DNA of 64,000 bases. Source: Lysobacterales bacterium. GTDB lineage: Bacteria > Pseudomonadota > Gammaproteobacteria > Xanthomonadales > SZUA-5. The DNA lies in assembly GCA_019187485.1 (NCBI GenBank), contig JABAQR010000037.1, positions 30,947 through 94,946 of the forward strand. The letters are read 5' to 3'. Shown here piece by piece: positions 7,647 to 17,467 of this stretch (positions are counted from its first letter, which is position 1; every line of letters begins with the position of its first letter). A program made the translations under genes and the position numbers. The notes beneath the pieces were generated by a model. The model was not told the DNA's origin. It worked only from the letters and a program-made list of their open reading frames with translations, and did not search any database.

Positions 7647-9095
7647 ATGAGCTGGCGTTCCTTCGAACACGCACTCGACCGCTGGTTTCCGGCAGGCACC
7701 AACCCGCTGCGTCACCTCGGCGCACTCGCCTGTCTGGCGCTCGCGCTGCTGCTGACCACGGGTGCCTGGTTGTTCGCGGTCTACGACAGCTCGGTCGCCG
7801 GCGCACATCCTTCGGTTTCGGCGCTCGCCGCACAGCCGTTGGCCGGGGGTCTGGTGCGCGGACTGCATCGCTACGCCGGCGACGCCCTGCTGATCTTCGT
7901 CTGGCTGCATCTGCTGCGCGAGTGGGCCCTGGGCCGCCATCGCCTGTTCCGGCGCGCGACTTGGTGGACCGGGCTGCCGTTGCTGCCCTTCCTCTACATC
8001 GTCGCGATCGGCGGTTTCTGGCTGGCCTGGGATCGGCTGGCGCAGTACGCCGCGATCGCGAGTGCGCAGTGGCTGGACACGCTGCCGCTGGTGGGCGGCG
8101 GCTTCGCGCGCCAGTTCGACCTGGAGGTCCCGGATCGCCTGTTCTCGCTGCTGTTGTTCGTGCACACGGGGGTGGCGCTGCTGGTGGTGTTCGCGCTGTG
8201 GTTCCACCTGCAGCGGCTGGCGCGGCCGGCGCTGTGGCCGCCGCGCGCGCTCGCGCTGGGCACGCTCGGCGTGCTGCTGGCGCTGGCGCTGCTGTGGCCG
8301 GTGCGCAGCGGTCCGCCAGCCGAACTCGGCAGTGCGCCGCTCATTGCCTCCTTCGACTGGTGGCTGCTGCATCTGCTGCCGCTCGCGGACGCGACGCCCA
8401 CGCTCGCCTGGCTGGCGGTCGTCGCGATGCTGGCGCTGCTCGCGCTTGCGCCCCTGTGGCCGCGCGCACCGGCCGCGTCCGCCGCGGTGGTCGATGCCGA
8501 GAATTGCAACGGCTGCGGCCGTTGCGTGGACGACTGTCCCTATGTCGCGGTGAGTCTGGTCACGCGCACCGGCGGTGATGCGCTTGCGGTGGTCGACGCC
8601 GATCTCTGCGCCGCCTGCGGGCTGTGTGCAGGCGCCTGTCCAAGCGCGACCCCTTTTCGCAGCAACACGCGCTTGATCAGCGGCATCGACCTGCCGGGCT
8701 CCACGGTGGATGCGCTGCGTCTGCGCCTGCGCGCGCAGCTCGCCGCGCGACCGGCGGCGGTGGTGGTGTACGCCTGCGAACGCGGTGCCGGACCGAGCAC
8801 CGATGTCGCCGGCGTCGACTGCGTCTGGCTGCCCCTCGCCTGCGTCGGCCAGTTGCCTCCGGCCTTCGTCGACTACGCACTGCGCCAGGGTGCGACCGGC
8901 GTCGTCGTCGCCGCCTGCGAGGCCTGCGAGTTCCGCCTCGGCGAGCGTTACGCGCGCGAGCGCCTCGCCGGCCTGCGCGAGCCGCGACTGCGGGCGCGCG
9001 TACCGACGCAACGCTGGCGCATCGTGCGCGCGGCGGAGGGTGAGGAGCGGCAATTGACCGAAGTCATCGACGGCTTGCGGCGCGCTCGTGGATAG
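7647..9095 (+). CDS. Cytochrome b / two [4Fe-4S] / MvhD-like fusion protein
   Basis: 482 residues. Residues 20–225 form a cytochrome b N-domain: H74 and H88 in one helix and H173 and H187 in another, each pair 14 apart, giving two bis-His hemes. Residues 285–335 carry two ferredoxin motifs, C287-C290-C293-C297P and C321-C324-C327-C331P. Residues 370–455 resemble the MvhD/FlpD iron-sulfur domain of heterodisulfide reductase systems (VVVYACERG, LPLACVG, ALRQGATGVVVAACEACEFRLGERYARER). The protein should shuttle electrons between a cytoplasmic Fe-S donor and membrane hemes. A 251-base gap separates it from senC, so it may have its own promoter. The combination is not one I recognise by name. Confidence 0.8.
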   Translation: MSWRSFEHALDRWFPAGTNPLRHLGALACLALALLLTTGAWLFAVYDSSVAGAHPSVSALAAQPLAGGLVRGLHRYAGDALLIFVWLHLLREWALGRHRLFRRATWWTGLPLLPFLYIVAIGGFWLAWDRLAQYAAIASAQWLDTLPLVGGGFARQFDLEVPDRLFSLLLFVHTGVALLVVFALWFHLQRLARPALWPPRALALGTLGVLLALALLWPVRSGPPAELGSAPLIASFDWWLLHLLPLADATPTLAWLAVVAMLALLALAPLWPRAPAASAAVVDAENCNGCGRCVDDCPYVAVSLVTRTGGDALAVVDADLCAACGLCAGACPSATPFRSNTRLISGIDLPGSTVDALRLRLRAQLAARPAAVVVYACERGAGPSTDVAGVDCVWLPLACVGQLPPAFVDYALRQGATGVVVAACEACEFRLGERYARERLAGLREPRLRARVPTQRWRIVRAAEGEERQLTEVIDGLRRARG

Positions 9096-9102
9096 TCCAC
9101 GC

Positions 9103-9606
9103 ATGTACTCGTGGCGCGCACTCATTGGTCAGACGCTGCTGTATGCGGCCTTCGCGGCGGCGATCGGGATCGGCTCGTGGTGGCCACCCTACCAGCACCT
9201 CGCGCCCGGGCGCGCGCTGGTCAAACTGAGCATGGTCCATCACGGCGAGCGCTTGGGCGAATGCGTCGCGCTGACTCCCGAGGAACTGGCGCAACTGCCG
9301 CCGAACATGCGCGCGCCGACCCGCTGCCCACGTGAGCGTGCACCGGTCACGGTCGAGGTGGACATCGACGGGGCCCCCGCGATCCGTCGCAGCGCGCAGC
9401 CCTCCGGACTCGCGCGCGATGGCGCGGCGGTGCTCCACGAACGCCTGGAAGTGGCCGCCGGCGCGCACCGCATCGGCGTGCGCATGCGCGACCGCGCCGG
9501 CGAGGAGGGTTTCGGCTACAGCCTAGACACCGACGTGACGCTCGCCCCGGCCGAGATTCTGGTGGTCGACTTCGATGCGGAGACGCGGAGGATCGTGTTG
9601 CGATGA
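9103..9606 (+). CDS. Membrane-anchored protein of unknown function in heme-copper cluster
   Basis: 167 residues from ATG 9103; a GTG at 9088 overlapping the preceding gene is an alternative start. One N-terminal TM helix (IGQTLLYAAFAAAIGIGSWW) is followed by an extracytoplasmic, beta-rich domain with two Cys (GERLGECVAL and PTRCPRERAP). No family recognised. It lies between the cytochrome b fusion and the second heme-copper subunit, overlapping the latter's start by 4 bases. Translational coupling suggests an accessory or assembly role, comparable in layout to FixH/CcoH-type proteins, but no sequence match supports that. Confidence 0.65.
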   Translation: MYSWRALIGQTLLYAAFAAAIGIGSWWPPYQHLAPGRALVKLSMVHHGERLGECVALTPEELAQLPPNMRAPTRCPRERAPVTVEVDIDGAPAIRRSAQPSGLARDGAAVLHERLEVAAGAHRIGVRMRDRAGEEGFGYSLDTDVTLAPAEILVVDFDAETRRIVLR

Positions 9607-11048
9607 GAACGGGATCCGAATCGGTTTTCCCGCCCGCGTTGGGTCCCGGGTCGCTGTGGTCGCATGCACCGGTCCATCGCTCGCAGGCCGCATCCGGCGT
9701 CGAATTCCTGCTGGTGGTGCCGCAGGACGCGCGCCGGGCGCTGGCGCGCGCCTGGTTGTGGCTGGGCCTGCTCGCACTGATCGGTTCCGGTGTCTACTCG
9801 CTGCTGTTGGTGCTGGCACGCACGCCCGGCGTGAACGCCTGGCTGCCGGTGGCCGATTTCTTCCGGGTCGCGCTGGTGGTGCACGTCGACCTTTCGGTGC
9901 TGGTCTGGTTCGTCGCCCTCGCCGGCCTGCTGTGGACACTGGCCGGCCGCGCCCTCGCGCTGCCGCTGCTGCGCGCGGCGATCGCGTTGTGCGGTGCGGG
10001 CGCCCTCGGCATGCTGTTGGCGCCCTGGTCGGGCAGCGCCACGCCAGTGATGGCCAACTACATTCCGGTACTGGACGGGCCGGTATTTCTCGGTGGCCTG
10101 CTGCTGTTCGGACTCGGCGCGTGCGCACTGGTCGCGCAGGCGTTGTGGGCGGCGCCGCGCATCGGTCCGGTCGTCGATGGCGCGGGTGCGTTGCATTTCG
10201 GGCTCAACGCCGCGGCAGTGTCGGCCGCAGTCGCGCTCGGCGCTTTCTTCGCCTCATGGTGGCTGACGCCGCGGGTGGCGGATGCGCGCACTTTCTATGA
10301 GCTGCTGTTCTGGGGCGGAGGGCACGCGCTGCAATTTGCCTGGACGCTGCTGATGCTGGTCGGCTGGTTGTGGCTGGCGGCGGCGATCGGCGCGCGTGTG
10401 CCCTTGTCGCCGCGGGTTGCGCTGTTGCTGTTCGCGCTGGCGCTGGCGGCGGTGTTCGCGACGCCGGTGGCCTACCTGGCACACCCGGTTGAATCGGTCG
10501 AGCATCGTGCCTTGCACACATGGGCCATGCGCATCGGCGGTGGTCTCGCGATCGCGCCGGTGGCGCTGGCCGTGGTGCAAGCCCTGCTGCGCCGCCGCGC
10601 GGCGAGCGACGCGATCCAGGCGCCGCTGCACGCAGCGCTGCTCTCTTCGATGCTGCTGTTCGCCGCCGGCGGCGTGATCGGAGTCTTCATCGCCGGCAGC
10701 AATGTGCGCATTCCCGCGCACTACCACGGCTGCATCGTCGGCGTGACGCTGGCGCTGATGGGACTGGTTTATCTGCTGCTGCCGCGACTGGGCTGGCGCG
10801 CACCGCAGGGCGCGCTGGCGCGCTGGCAGCCGTGGGTGTACGGAATCGGCCAGTTGTTGCATATCGTCGGTCTGGTGTGGTCCGGCGGCTACGGCGTGCA
10901 GCGCAAGATCGCCGGCACGGAGCAGGTGCTGCGCAGCGGCGCCGAGGTCGCCGGCATGGGTGTGATGGGGCTGGGCGGCCTGCTCGCGATCATCGGCGGA
11001 CTGCTGTTCGTGCTGGTGGTCTGGCGATCGATGCGCAACGACTCATGA
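9603..11048 (+). CDS. Second, divergent heme-copper subunit I lacking the CuB histidine pair
   Basis: 481 residues, about 12 TM helices. Homology to heme-copper subunit I shows in VVHVDLSVLVWF (H94, low-spin heme), FWGGGHALQFAWTLL (H241) and IPAHYHGCIVGVTLALMGL (H373, H375). The equivalent of the active-site Tyr is F245. Aligning the AHHLLADP segment of the cluster's first subunit with ATPVAYLAHP here puts V289-A290 in place of the CuB His pair. The protein could therefore bind two hemes but not a normal CuB. It may be an electron-transfer or regulatory relative rather than a catalyst. It overlaps its neighbours by 4 bases on each side (ATGA with the downstream gene), so it belongs to the same operon. 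Confidence 0.75.
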   Translation: MRTGSESVFPPALGPGSLWSHAPVHRSQAASGVEFLLVVPQDARRALARAWLWLGLLALIGSGVYSLLLVLARTPGVNAWLPVADFFRVALVVHVDLSVLVWFVALAGLLWTLAGRALALPLLRAAIALCGAGALGMLLAPWSGSATPVMANYIPVLDGPVFLGGLLLFGLGACALVAQALWAAPRIGPVVDGAGALHFGLNAAAVSAAVALGAFFASWWLTPRVADARTFYELLFWGGGHALQFAWTLLMLVGWLWLAAAIGARVPLSPRVALLLFALALAAVFATPVAYLAHPVESVEHRALHTWAMRIGGGLAIAPVALAVVQALLRRRAASDAIQAPLHAALLSSMLLFAAGGVIGVFIAGSNVRIPAHYHGCIVGVTLALMGLVYLLLPRLGWRAPQGALARWQPWVYGIGQLLHIVGLVWSGGYGVQRKIAGTEQVLRSGAEVAGMGVMGLGGLLAIIGGLLFVLVVWRSMRNDS

Positions 11049-12973
11049 GCGGCCCACTGCAACGTGCGCTGCGCGCGGCCTTCCTGCGGATCGAGGGGGC
11101 GTTCAACCATGCCTTCGGCGAGCGCCTGAACCCGTGGTATCACTTGGGCTCATTGGGCTGGTGGTTGTACTGGATCGTCGCCGTCAGCGGCCTGTACCTG
11201 TACGCCTTCTTCGACACCAGCGTCGCCGGTGCCCACGCCTCGGCGCAAGGACTGACCGATTCCTGGATTGGCGGCCCATTGCGCAGCCTGCACCGCTACG
11301 CCGCCGACGGCCTGCTGGTGGTGCTGGTGGTGCACGCCTGGCGCCACTACGCCCACGATCGTCTGCGCGGCTTCCGTGCCTACTCCTGGTGGACCGGCGT
11401 GATCCTGTTCGGACTGGCCTATGCCGCCGGCGTCAATGGCTACATGCTGCCCTGGGACCGGCTCGCGCAATTCGTCACCGTCGCCGGCTTCGAATGGCTG
11501 GACTGGCTGCCGATGTTCGGGGGCGTGCTCGGACGCAACACCATCGACGCCGCCAGCGTCACCGACCGGCTGTTCTCGCTGCTGGTGTTCATCCACATCG
11601 GTGTGCCCCTGCTCGCGCTGCTGTTGCTGTGGGCGCACGTGCAGCGAGTACCGAAGGCGCGCACCCAGCCGCCACGCGCACTCGCCGCCGCCTCGCTGGC
11701 TTCGTTGCTGGCGCTTTCGCTGGTCCTGCCGGTGGCCAGCCAAGGAGGTCCGGCGGAACTCGGCAGCGAACCGATGCGTCTGGCGCTGGACTGGTTCTAT
11801 CTCGGCCCATTCCCGCTGCTGTACCGGATCGGTGCAGGGCCGCTGTGGGCACTGGTGATCGGACTGACGCTGCTGTTGCTGGTGCTGCCCTGGCTGCGAC
11901 GGCCGGCGTCGGGGCAACAGCGTTTCCAGGTCGTCCTGCATGCGAGTGCGGTCCCGGGGGCGACCAGGGACGCGCGCGCGGCGGCCACGCGGCACCTGCT
12001 GGCGCGGCCGGGCGAGACCTTGCTCGATGCTGGACTGCGCGCCGGCCTGGCGCTGCCCTACGACTGCCGCAATGGCGGTTGCCGCGTGTGCGTGGCCACG
12101 CTGCTGAACGGGCGCGTCGATCCCGGTCCTTTCCAGGAGGCGGCGCTGGACGCGGGAGCGCGCGCGCGCGGCGAGGTGTTGATGTGCTGCGCCTGTGCGC
12201 TGGAGGACGTCGAACTGGACGTGCCGGTGCCCGATCTGGGCGCGAGCCAGACGCAGGCCCCACGCGAACGTGTGGCGCGCGTGGCGCGCTTGGAGCGCCT
12301 CGCCGAGACCGTGATGCAGGTCGAACTGGAGCTCCTGGATGGTGCGCCCATCGACTACGCGGCCGGCCAGTACCTGGAGATTCTGCTCGCCGACGGCGCG
12401 CGTCGCGCCTACTCTTTCGCCAGTGCGCCGGGTTCCGGTCCGTTGATCGAGCTGCACATTCGGCGGCAACCGGGCGGTCTCTACAGCACCCATGTGTTCG
12501 AGCGCATGCAGGTAGGCGAGCGCGTGCGCCTGCTCGCACCGCTCGGTCATTTCACCCTGCACGCGGGCACGCGACCGATCCTGATGGTCGCTGGCGCGAC
12601 CGGCTTCGCACCGGTCAAGAGCCTGATCGAGGACGCCTTCGCCCGTGGTGTGAAGCGACAGATCGCGCTCTACTGGGGCGTGCGCCATCCGCGCGACTTC
12701 TATCTGCCCGAACTGCTGTCGCGCTGGCAGCGCGAGCGCCCGAACTTCAGCGTGGTGCAGGTGGTGTCCGAGCCGGAATCCGCACCGGAGTGGCAAGGGC
12801 GCACCGGCCTCGTGCACGAGGCGCTGCTGGAGGACTATCCGCAGTTGGCGGCCTGCGAGGTCTACGCCTGCGGTTCGATGCAGATGGTGCAGCAGATCCT
12901 GCCGGTGCTGCGCGCGCACGGCCTGCCCGAGGACGCCTGTTACAGCGATGCCTTCGTCGCCGCCTCAGGCTGA
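11045..12973 (+). CDS. Cytochrome b / [2Fe-2S] ferredoxin / FAD-NAD(P)H reductase fusion
   Basis: 642 residues starting in an ATGA overlap with the preceding gene. Residues 30–210 are a cytochrome b N-domain with H83/H97 and H184/H198 and GYMLPWDRL. Residues 290–395 are a plant-type [2Fe-2S] ferredoxin (C341-C346-C349 and C382 or C384). Residues 405–640 are an FNR-like reductase: RAYSFAS (FAD), GATGFAP (NAD(P)H) and YACGSMQMV. It would take electrons from NAD(P)H through FAD and the cluster to the membrane hemes. The stop overlaps the convergent pilS end by 9 bases. A single chain joining all three modules is rare; I know no named family. Confidence 0.82.
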   Translation: MSGPLQRALRAAFLRIEGAFNHAFGERLNPWYHLGSLGWWLYWIVAVSGLYLYAFFDTSVAGAHASAQGLTDSWIGGPLRSLHRYAADGLLVVLVVHAWRHYAHDRLRGFRAYSWWTGVILFGLAYAAGVNGYMLPWDRLAQFVTVAGFEWLDWLPMFGGVLGRNTIDAASVTDRLFSLLVFIHIGVPLLALLLLWAHVQRVPKARTQPPRALAAASLASLLALSLVLPVASQGGPAELGSEPMRLALDWFYLGPFPLLYRIGAGPLWALVIGLTLLLLVLPWLRRPASGQQRFQVVLHASAVPGATRDARAAATRHLLARPGETLLDAGLRAGLALPYDCRNGGCRVCVATLLNGRVDPGPFQEAALDAGARARGEVLMCCACALEDVELDVPVPDLGASQTQAPRERVARVARLERLAETVMQVELELLDGAPIDYAAGQYLEILLADGARRAYSFASAPGSGPLIELHIRRQPGGLYSTHVFERMQVGERVRLLAPLGHFTLHAGTRPILMVAGATGFAPVKSLIEDAFARGVKRQIALYWGVRHPRDFYLPELLSRWQRERPNFSVVQVVSEPESAPEWQGRTGLVHEALLEDYPQLAACEVYACGSMQMVQQILPVLRAHGLPEDACYSDAFVAASG

Positions 12974-14647
12974 GGCGCCGCCGCGCGCGAGGTCGCGCTG
13001 CGGTACCGCCAACTGGATCCGGAAGCAACTGCCACCGCCGGGCACGTTGACGTATTCGATGCTGCCCTGGTTGGCACCGAGCAACTGCTTGCAGATGTAC
13101 AGGCCGAGTCCGGTGCCATCGGCGCGGGTGGTGAAAAAGGGTTCGAACAACTGACGTTGGTGCGGCGCCGGAATGCCGGGTCCGCGGTCGATGATTTCGA
13201 TCAACGCGCCCTGGGTGGGATTGGCCTGACGGATGCGCAGCGTGATGTCGGCCGGCTGATCCGGCTGACGACCGTAGCGAATCGCGTTGCGCAGGAGGTT
13301 CCACACCGCCTGCGTCAGTTGCGAGGGATCCACCAGCGCGCGCGCCTCGCGGTTCTCGACCACCAGCTTCAACTGGTCCTGGCCAAGCGGCTGCGCCTGC
13401 CGGAAGTCGTGGATCAGCCCGTGTCCCCACTGCGCGAGGTTCACACACTCCTGGCGCGAGCGCTCGCGACGCGAAAGTTGCAGCACATTCTCGACGATGC
13501 CATTCACGCGTCCGCAGTGGTTCATGATGATCTCGATCAGGCGCCGGTCCGCGTCCGGCATCTGTTCCGATTCGTTCAGCAGTTGCGCGGCGTGACTGAT
13601 GGCCGCCAGTGGGTTGCGCACCTCGTGCGCGATGCTCGCCGAGAGCCGCCCCAGGGAGGCCAGCGTCAACTCCTCGGCGCGCCGATAGACCATGCTCTCG
13701 TCCTCGAGAAAGCACAGCGTCGCCGCGTCGTCCTCGCCGCCGAGGCGCGTGAAGCGCGGCACCACCGCGGGCACGCCCTGCGCGATCTGGATCGGCACGT
13801 TGTTGTGCTTGCCGGTGGTGAGCCAGTAGCGCCAGCGGTCGTACAGATCCGGCGAAAGCCTGCGCACCTCGGCCTCGGTGTGCGCAGGCGTGCCCAGCAG
13901 GTACCAGCCGGATTCGTTGAAGCGACGCACATGGCCGTCGCCGTCGAGCACCAGGATGCCGGTGCGCATACGCTGGATGATCAGCTCGTTGATCTGCGCG
14001 AGGTTGGCGATGTCGACGCCCTGGCGTTCGACCAGCTCCTGGCTTTCGCGCGTCAGTCGCGCCAGCCAGTAGAAAATCGCCACGGTCAGGAAGAAAGCGG
14101 TGCCAAGCAATGCCGCCTGGGCGAGATTGCGCCCGCTCGCGTGCTCCAGGCCGAGCGAATAGAAGGACTCCGACAGCAGGGTCACGCTGGCGATTGCTGC
14201 GGCCAGCAAGGCCAATCGCGCCGGCAGCAGCAGCGCCGCCATCGCCACCGTGATCAGCAGCAGCACCCCGACCCCGCTGGACAGACCACCGAACACGAAC
14301 AACAGCATGCCGCCCATCAACAGATCGCAGCCGACGCCGATCAGGGTCAGCGCGGTCACGCCCAAGCGCCGCGACTCGCTCGCCGCGAACACCGCCGAAG
14401 CGGCCAGCGCGTACACGACCACCGCGATCTGGCCGGCGACCAGCAGACCGCCGCCGATCTCGAAGTAGCGCGGCCCGAGGCCCGACAGCAGCAGCAGCGA
14501 GAACACCGCCGCGACCAGTACGCGATAGAGGTTGAACAGGCGCAGCTCGTACCAGCGCAGTGCCTCGGGCGGCGCCGGCGCAGCACCGCGACGAGAGCCG
14601 ATCACGCGCATCGAACGCGCATTCGCGGGCTGCGGGGAATCGCTCAT
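12965..14647 (-). CDS. pilS: Type IV pilus two-component sensor kinase PilS
   Basis: 560 residues. Six N-terminal TM helices (about 30–200), a PAS-like sensor (RTGILVLDGDGHVRRFNESG), a HisKA domain with the phospho-accepting His in SIAHEVRNPLAAISHAAQ, and an HATPase domain (NLLRNAIRYG, IIDRGPGIP, GTGLGLYICKQ). PilS controls the phosphorylation of PilR and thereby pilin transcription. In Xanthomonadales pilS lies beside pilR and close to sucCD; here it is next to sucC but pilR is about 28 kb away. It is divergent from sucC. The start at 14647 has GGAG upstream. Confidence 0.9.
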   Translation of the reverse strand: MSDSPQPANARSMRVIGSRRGAAPAPPEALRWYELRLFNLYRVLVAAVFSLLLLSGLGPRYFEIGGGLLVAGQIAVVVYALAASAVFAASESRRLGVTALTLIGVGCDLLMGGMLLFVFGGLSSGVGVLLLITVAMAALLLPARLALLAAAIASVTLLSESFYSLGLEHASGRNLAQAALLGTAFFLTVAIFYWLARLTRESQELVERQGVDIANLAQINELIIQRMRTGILVLDGDGHVRRFNESGWYLLGTPAHTEAEVRRLSPDLYDRWRYWLTTGKHNNVPIQIAQGVPAVVPRFTRLGGEDDAATLCFLEDESMVYRRAEELTLASLGRLSASIAHEVRNPLAAISHAAQLLNESEQMPDADRRLIEIIMNHCGRVNGIVENVLQLSRRERSRQECVNLAQWGHGLIHDFRQAQPLGQDQLKLVVENREARALVDPSQLTQAVWNLLRNAIRYGRQPDQPADITLRIRQANPTQGALIEIIDRGPGIPAPHQRQLFEPFFTTRADGTGLGLYICKQLLGANQGSIEYVNVPGGGSCFRIQLAVPQRDLARGGASA

Positions 14648-14749
14648 CGCGGACTCAACTCCACCGGTGTTTGTGCGGTCGCGCGTGCATGCTGGCACAG
14701 GTCGCGACGGATGCGACGAACGTGCACGCAATTAGTGCGCGAACAGTAC

Positions 14750-14778
14750 TTGGCGCGGACCAGTCCTTTCATCACAAT
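14750..14778 (+). promoter_or_regulatory. Putative sigma-70 promoter of sucCD
   Basis: TTGGCG, a 17-base spacer and CACAAT lie 60 bases upstream of the sucC start. The -35 has the conserved TTG and the -10 matches four of six positions. It is the best pair I can see in the 190-base pilS–sucC divergent region. Confidence 0.35.
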
Positions 14779-14837
14779 ACGCGCCAATTTGCGCAGGGCC
14801 GGCGCCTGGTCCGCGCGGCTTTCGATCAGGAGACAGG

Positions 14838-16004
<1,167 letters not shown>

Positions 16005-16028
16005 TCACAGGGACGTCGAGGAGCAAAC

Positions 16029-17351
16029 ATGGCTGTTTTGGTCAACAAGAAGACGCGGGTGATCTGCCAGGGCTTCACCGGCACGCAGGGCACCTTCCAC
16101 TCCGAGCAGGCGCTCGACTACGGCACCAAGCTGGTCGGTGGCGTGACGCCGGGCAAGGCCGGCAAGGATCACATCGGTCTGCCGGTGTTCAACACCGTGC
16201 AGGACGCGGTCGAGGAGACCGGCGCCGAGGCGAGCATGATCTTCGTGCCACCGCCCTTTGCGGCCGATGCGATCCTCGAAGCCGCGGACGCCGGCATCAA
16301 GGTGATCGTCGCGATCACCGAGGGCATCCCGGTGCTCGACATGCTACGCGTCAAGCACGTGCTCGAAAGCTGCTATCCGGGGACCAGCCTGATCGGTCCC
16401 AACTGTCCGGGCATCATCACCCCGGGCGAATGCAAGATCGGCATCATGCCGGGCTTCATCCACAAGCCCGGCAAGGTCGGCATCGTGTCGCGCTCCGGCA
16501 CGCTGACCTACGAAGCCGTGTACCAGACGACCAAGGTCGGCCTGGGTCAGAGCACCTGCATCGGCATCGGTGGCGATCCGATCCAGGGCATGAACTTCGT
16601 CGACTGCCTGCGTCTGTTCCAGGACGATCCGCAGACCGAGGCCATCATCATGGTCGGCGAGATCGGTGGCAGTGCCGAAGAAGAAGCCGCGGAGTTCATC
16701 GCGGAATACGTGACCAAACCCGTGGTCGCCTACATTGCCGGCGTGGCTGCGCCGGCGGGCAAACGCATGGGCCACGCCGGCGCCATCATCGCCGGCGGCA
16801 AGGGCACGGCAGCAGCCAAGTTCGAAGCGCTGGACCGCGCCGGAGTGACGACGGTGCGTTCCCCCACGGAACTGGGAGAAGCGGTTCAGAAGCGCCTTTC
16901 CGGCGCCAAACCAAAATCGTCATCCACGAAGGGGAGTGCCATCATGAAAACCGAGACTGTGACACAAGACGTGCCGGCCGCGCCGGCGGCTCCGGCGAAG
17001 AAGCCGGCGGCGAAGAAGGCGGCTGCGAAGCCCGCCGCGAAGAAGGCTGCGCCGACGAAGAAGGCTGCTCCGGCGAAAGCTGCACCGACCAAGAAGGCCG
17101 CACCTGCGAAGAAGGCTGCACCGGCCAAGGCGGCTCCCGCCAAGAAGGCCGCACCCGCGAAGAAGGCTGCACCGGCCAAAGCGGCTCCCGCCAAGAAGGC
17201 CGCACCCGCGAAGAAGGCTGCACCGGCCAAAGCGGCTCCCGCCAAGAAGGCCGCTCCGGCCAAGGCGACTGCGGCCAAGAAAGCGGCTCCGGCGAAGGCC
17301 GCTCCGGCCAAGAAGGCTGCACCGGCCAAGAAGGCCGCCGCGAAGAAGTGA
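16029..17351 (+). CDS. sucD: Succinyl-CoA synthetase alpha subunit fused in frame to a Lys/Ala-rich histone H1-like tail
   Basis: 440 residues against about 290 for the family. Residues 1–293 are a standard SucD: CoA/Rossmann part with [38 protein letters not shown] and the phospho-His region [14 protein letters not shown], ending at LGEAVQKRL. No stop follows; the frame continues through [12 protein letters not shown] to a methionine at 16944 and about 130 residues of PAKKAA repeats. That methionine has a strong AAGGGGAG Shine-Dalgarno, so two separate proteins may once have existed, or may still be made. A lost stop codon or a sequence error at the joint are the alternatives to a true fusion. 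Confidence 0.8.
   Translation: MAVLVNKKTRVICQGFTGTQGTFHSEQALDYGTKLVGGVTPGKAGKDHIGLPVFNTVQDAVEETGAEASMIFVPPPFAADAILEAADAGIKVIVAITEGIPVLDMLRVKHVLESCYPGTSLIGPNCPGIITPGECKIGIMPGFIHKPGKVGIVSRSGTLTYEAVYQTTKVGLGQSTCIGIGGDPIQGMNFVDCLRLFQDDPQTEAIIMVGEIGGSAEEEAAEFIAEYVTKPVVAYIAGVAAPAGKRMGHAGAIIAGGKGTAAAKFEALDRAGVTTVRSPTELGEAVQKRLSGAKPKSSSTKGSAIMKTETVTQDVPAAPAAPAKKPAAKKAAAKPAAKKAAPTKKAAPAKAAPTKKAAPAKKAAPAKAAPAKKAAPAKKAAPAKAAPAKKAAPAKKAAPAKAAPAKKAAPAKATAAKKAAPAKAAPAKKAAPAKKAAAKK
16944..17351 (+). CDS. Histone H1-like Lys/Ala/Pro-rich protein (possible internal start)
   Basis: 135 residues starting [20 protein letters not shown] and made almost wholly of [12 protein letters not shown] repeats; very basic, probably unstructured. 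Such proteins (AlgP/histone H1-like) bind DNA and occur in many gammaproteobacteria. The ATG at 16944 has AAGGGGAG 8 bases upstream, which is why an independent product is proposed within the frame that continues from sucD. The terminator at 17405–17433 closes the unit. Confidence 0.6.
   Translation: MKTETVTQDVPAAPAAPAKKPAAKKAAAKPAAKKAAPTKKAAPAKAAPTKKAAPAKKAAPAKAAPAKKAAPAKKAAPAKAAPAKKAAPAKKAAPAKAAPAKKAAPAKATAAKKAAPAKAAPAKKAAPAKKAAAKK
17109..17261 (+). repeat. Three tandem 51-base coding repeats
   Basis: Three consecutive 51-base units (17109–17159, 17160–17210, 17211–17261) differ at only a few bases and encode [17 protein letters not shown]. Units of this size in a Lys/Ala-rich tail are prone to copy-number change by slippage or recombination. 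Confidence 0.85.
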
Positions 17352-17404
17352 TCCAGGCCCAGCCTGCGCCGGGAGACGGTCCTCCGGCGCCACGGAACGG
17401 ATTC

Positions 17405-17433
17405 GGGGCGGCGGCCAACGCCGCCCCCTTTTG
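17405..17433 (+). terminator. Rho-independent terminator of sucCD
   Basis: A perfect 9-base stem GGGGCGGCG / CGCCGCCCC with a 5-base loop is followed by CTTTTG. It lies 54 bases after the sucD/H1-like stop and just before nadE. Confidence 0.85.
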
Positions 17434-17467
17434 TTTGCGGGAGACGCATTCGGCGTAGCCCGCAGGG

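Noticed and set aside
10520..11044. An upstream extension of the cytochrome b/ferredoxin/FNR protein
   Set aside because: The extra 175 residues overlap the divergent heme-copper gene and are Arg/Ala-rich without helices, whereas the ATG at 11045 sits in a normal ATGA overlap.
17109..17261. A CRISPR array
   Set aside because: The 51-base units are directly adjacent, without spacers, and are coding repeats in frame with the Lys/Ala tail.
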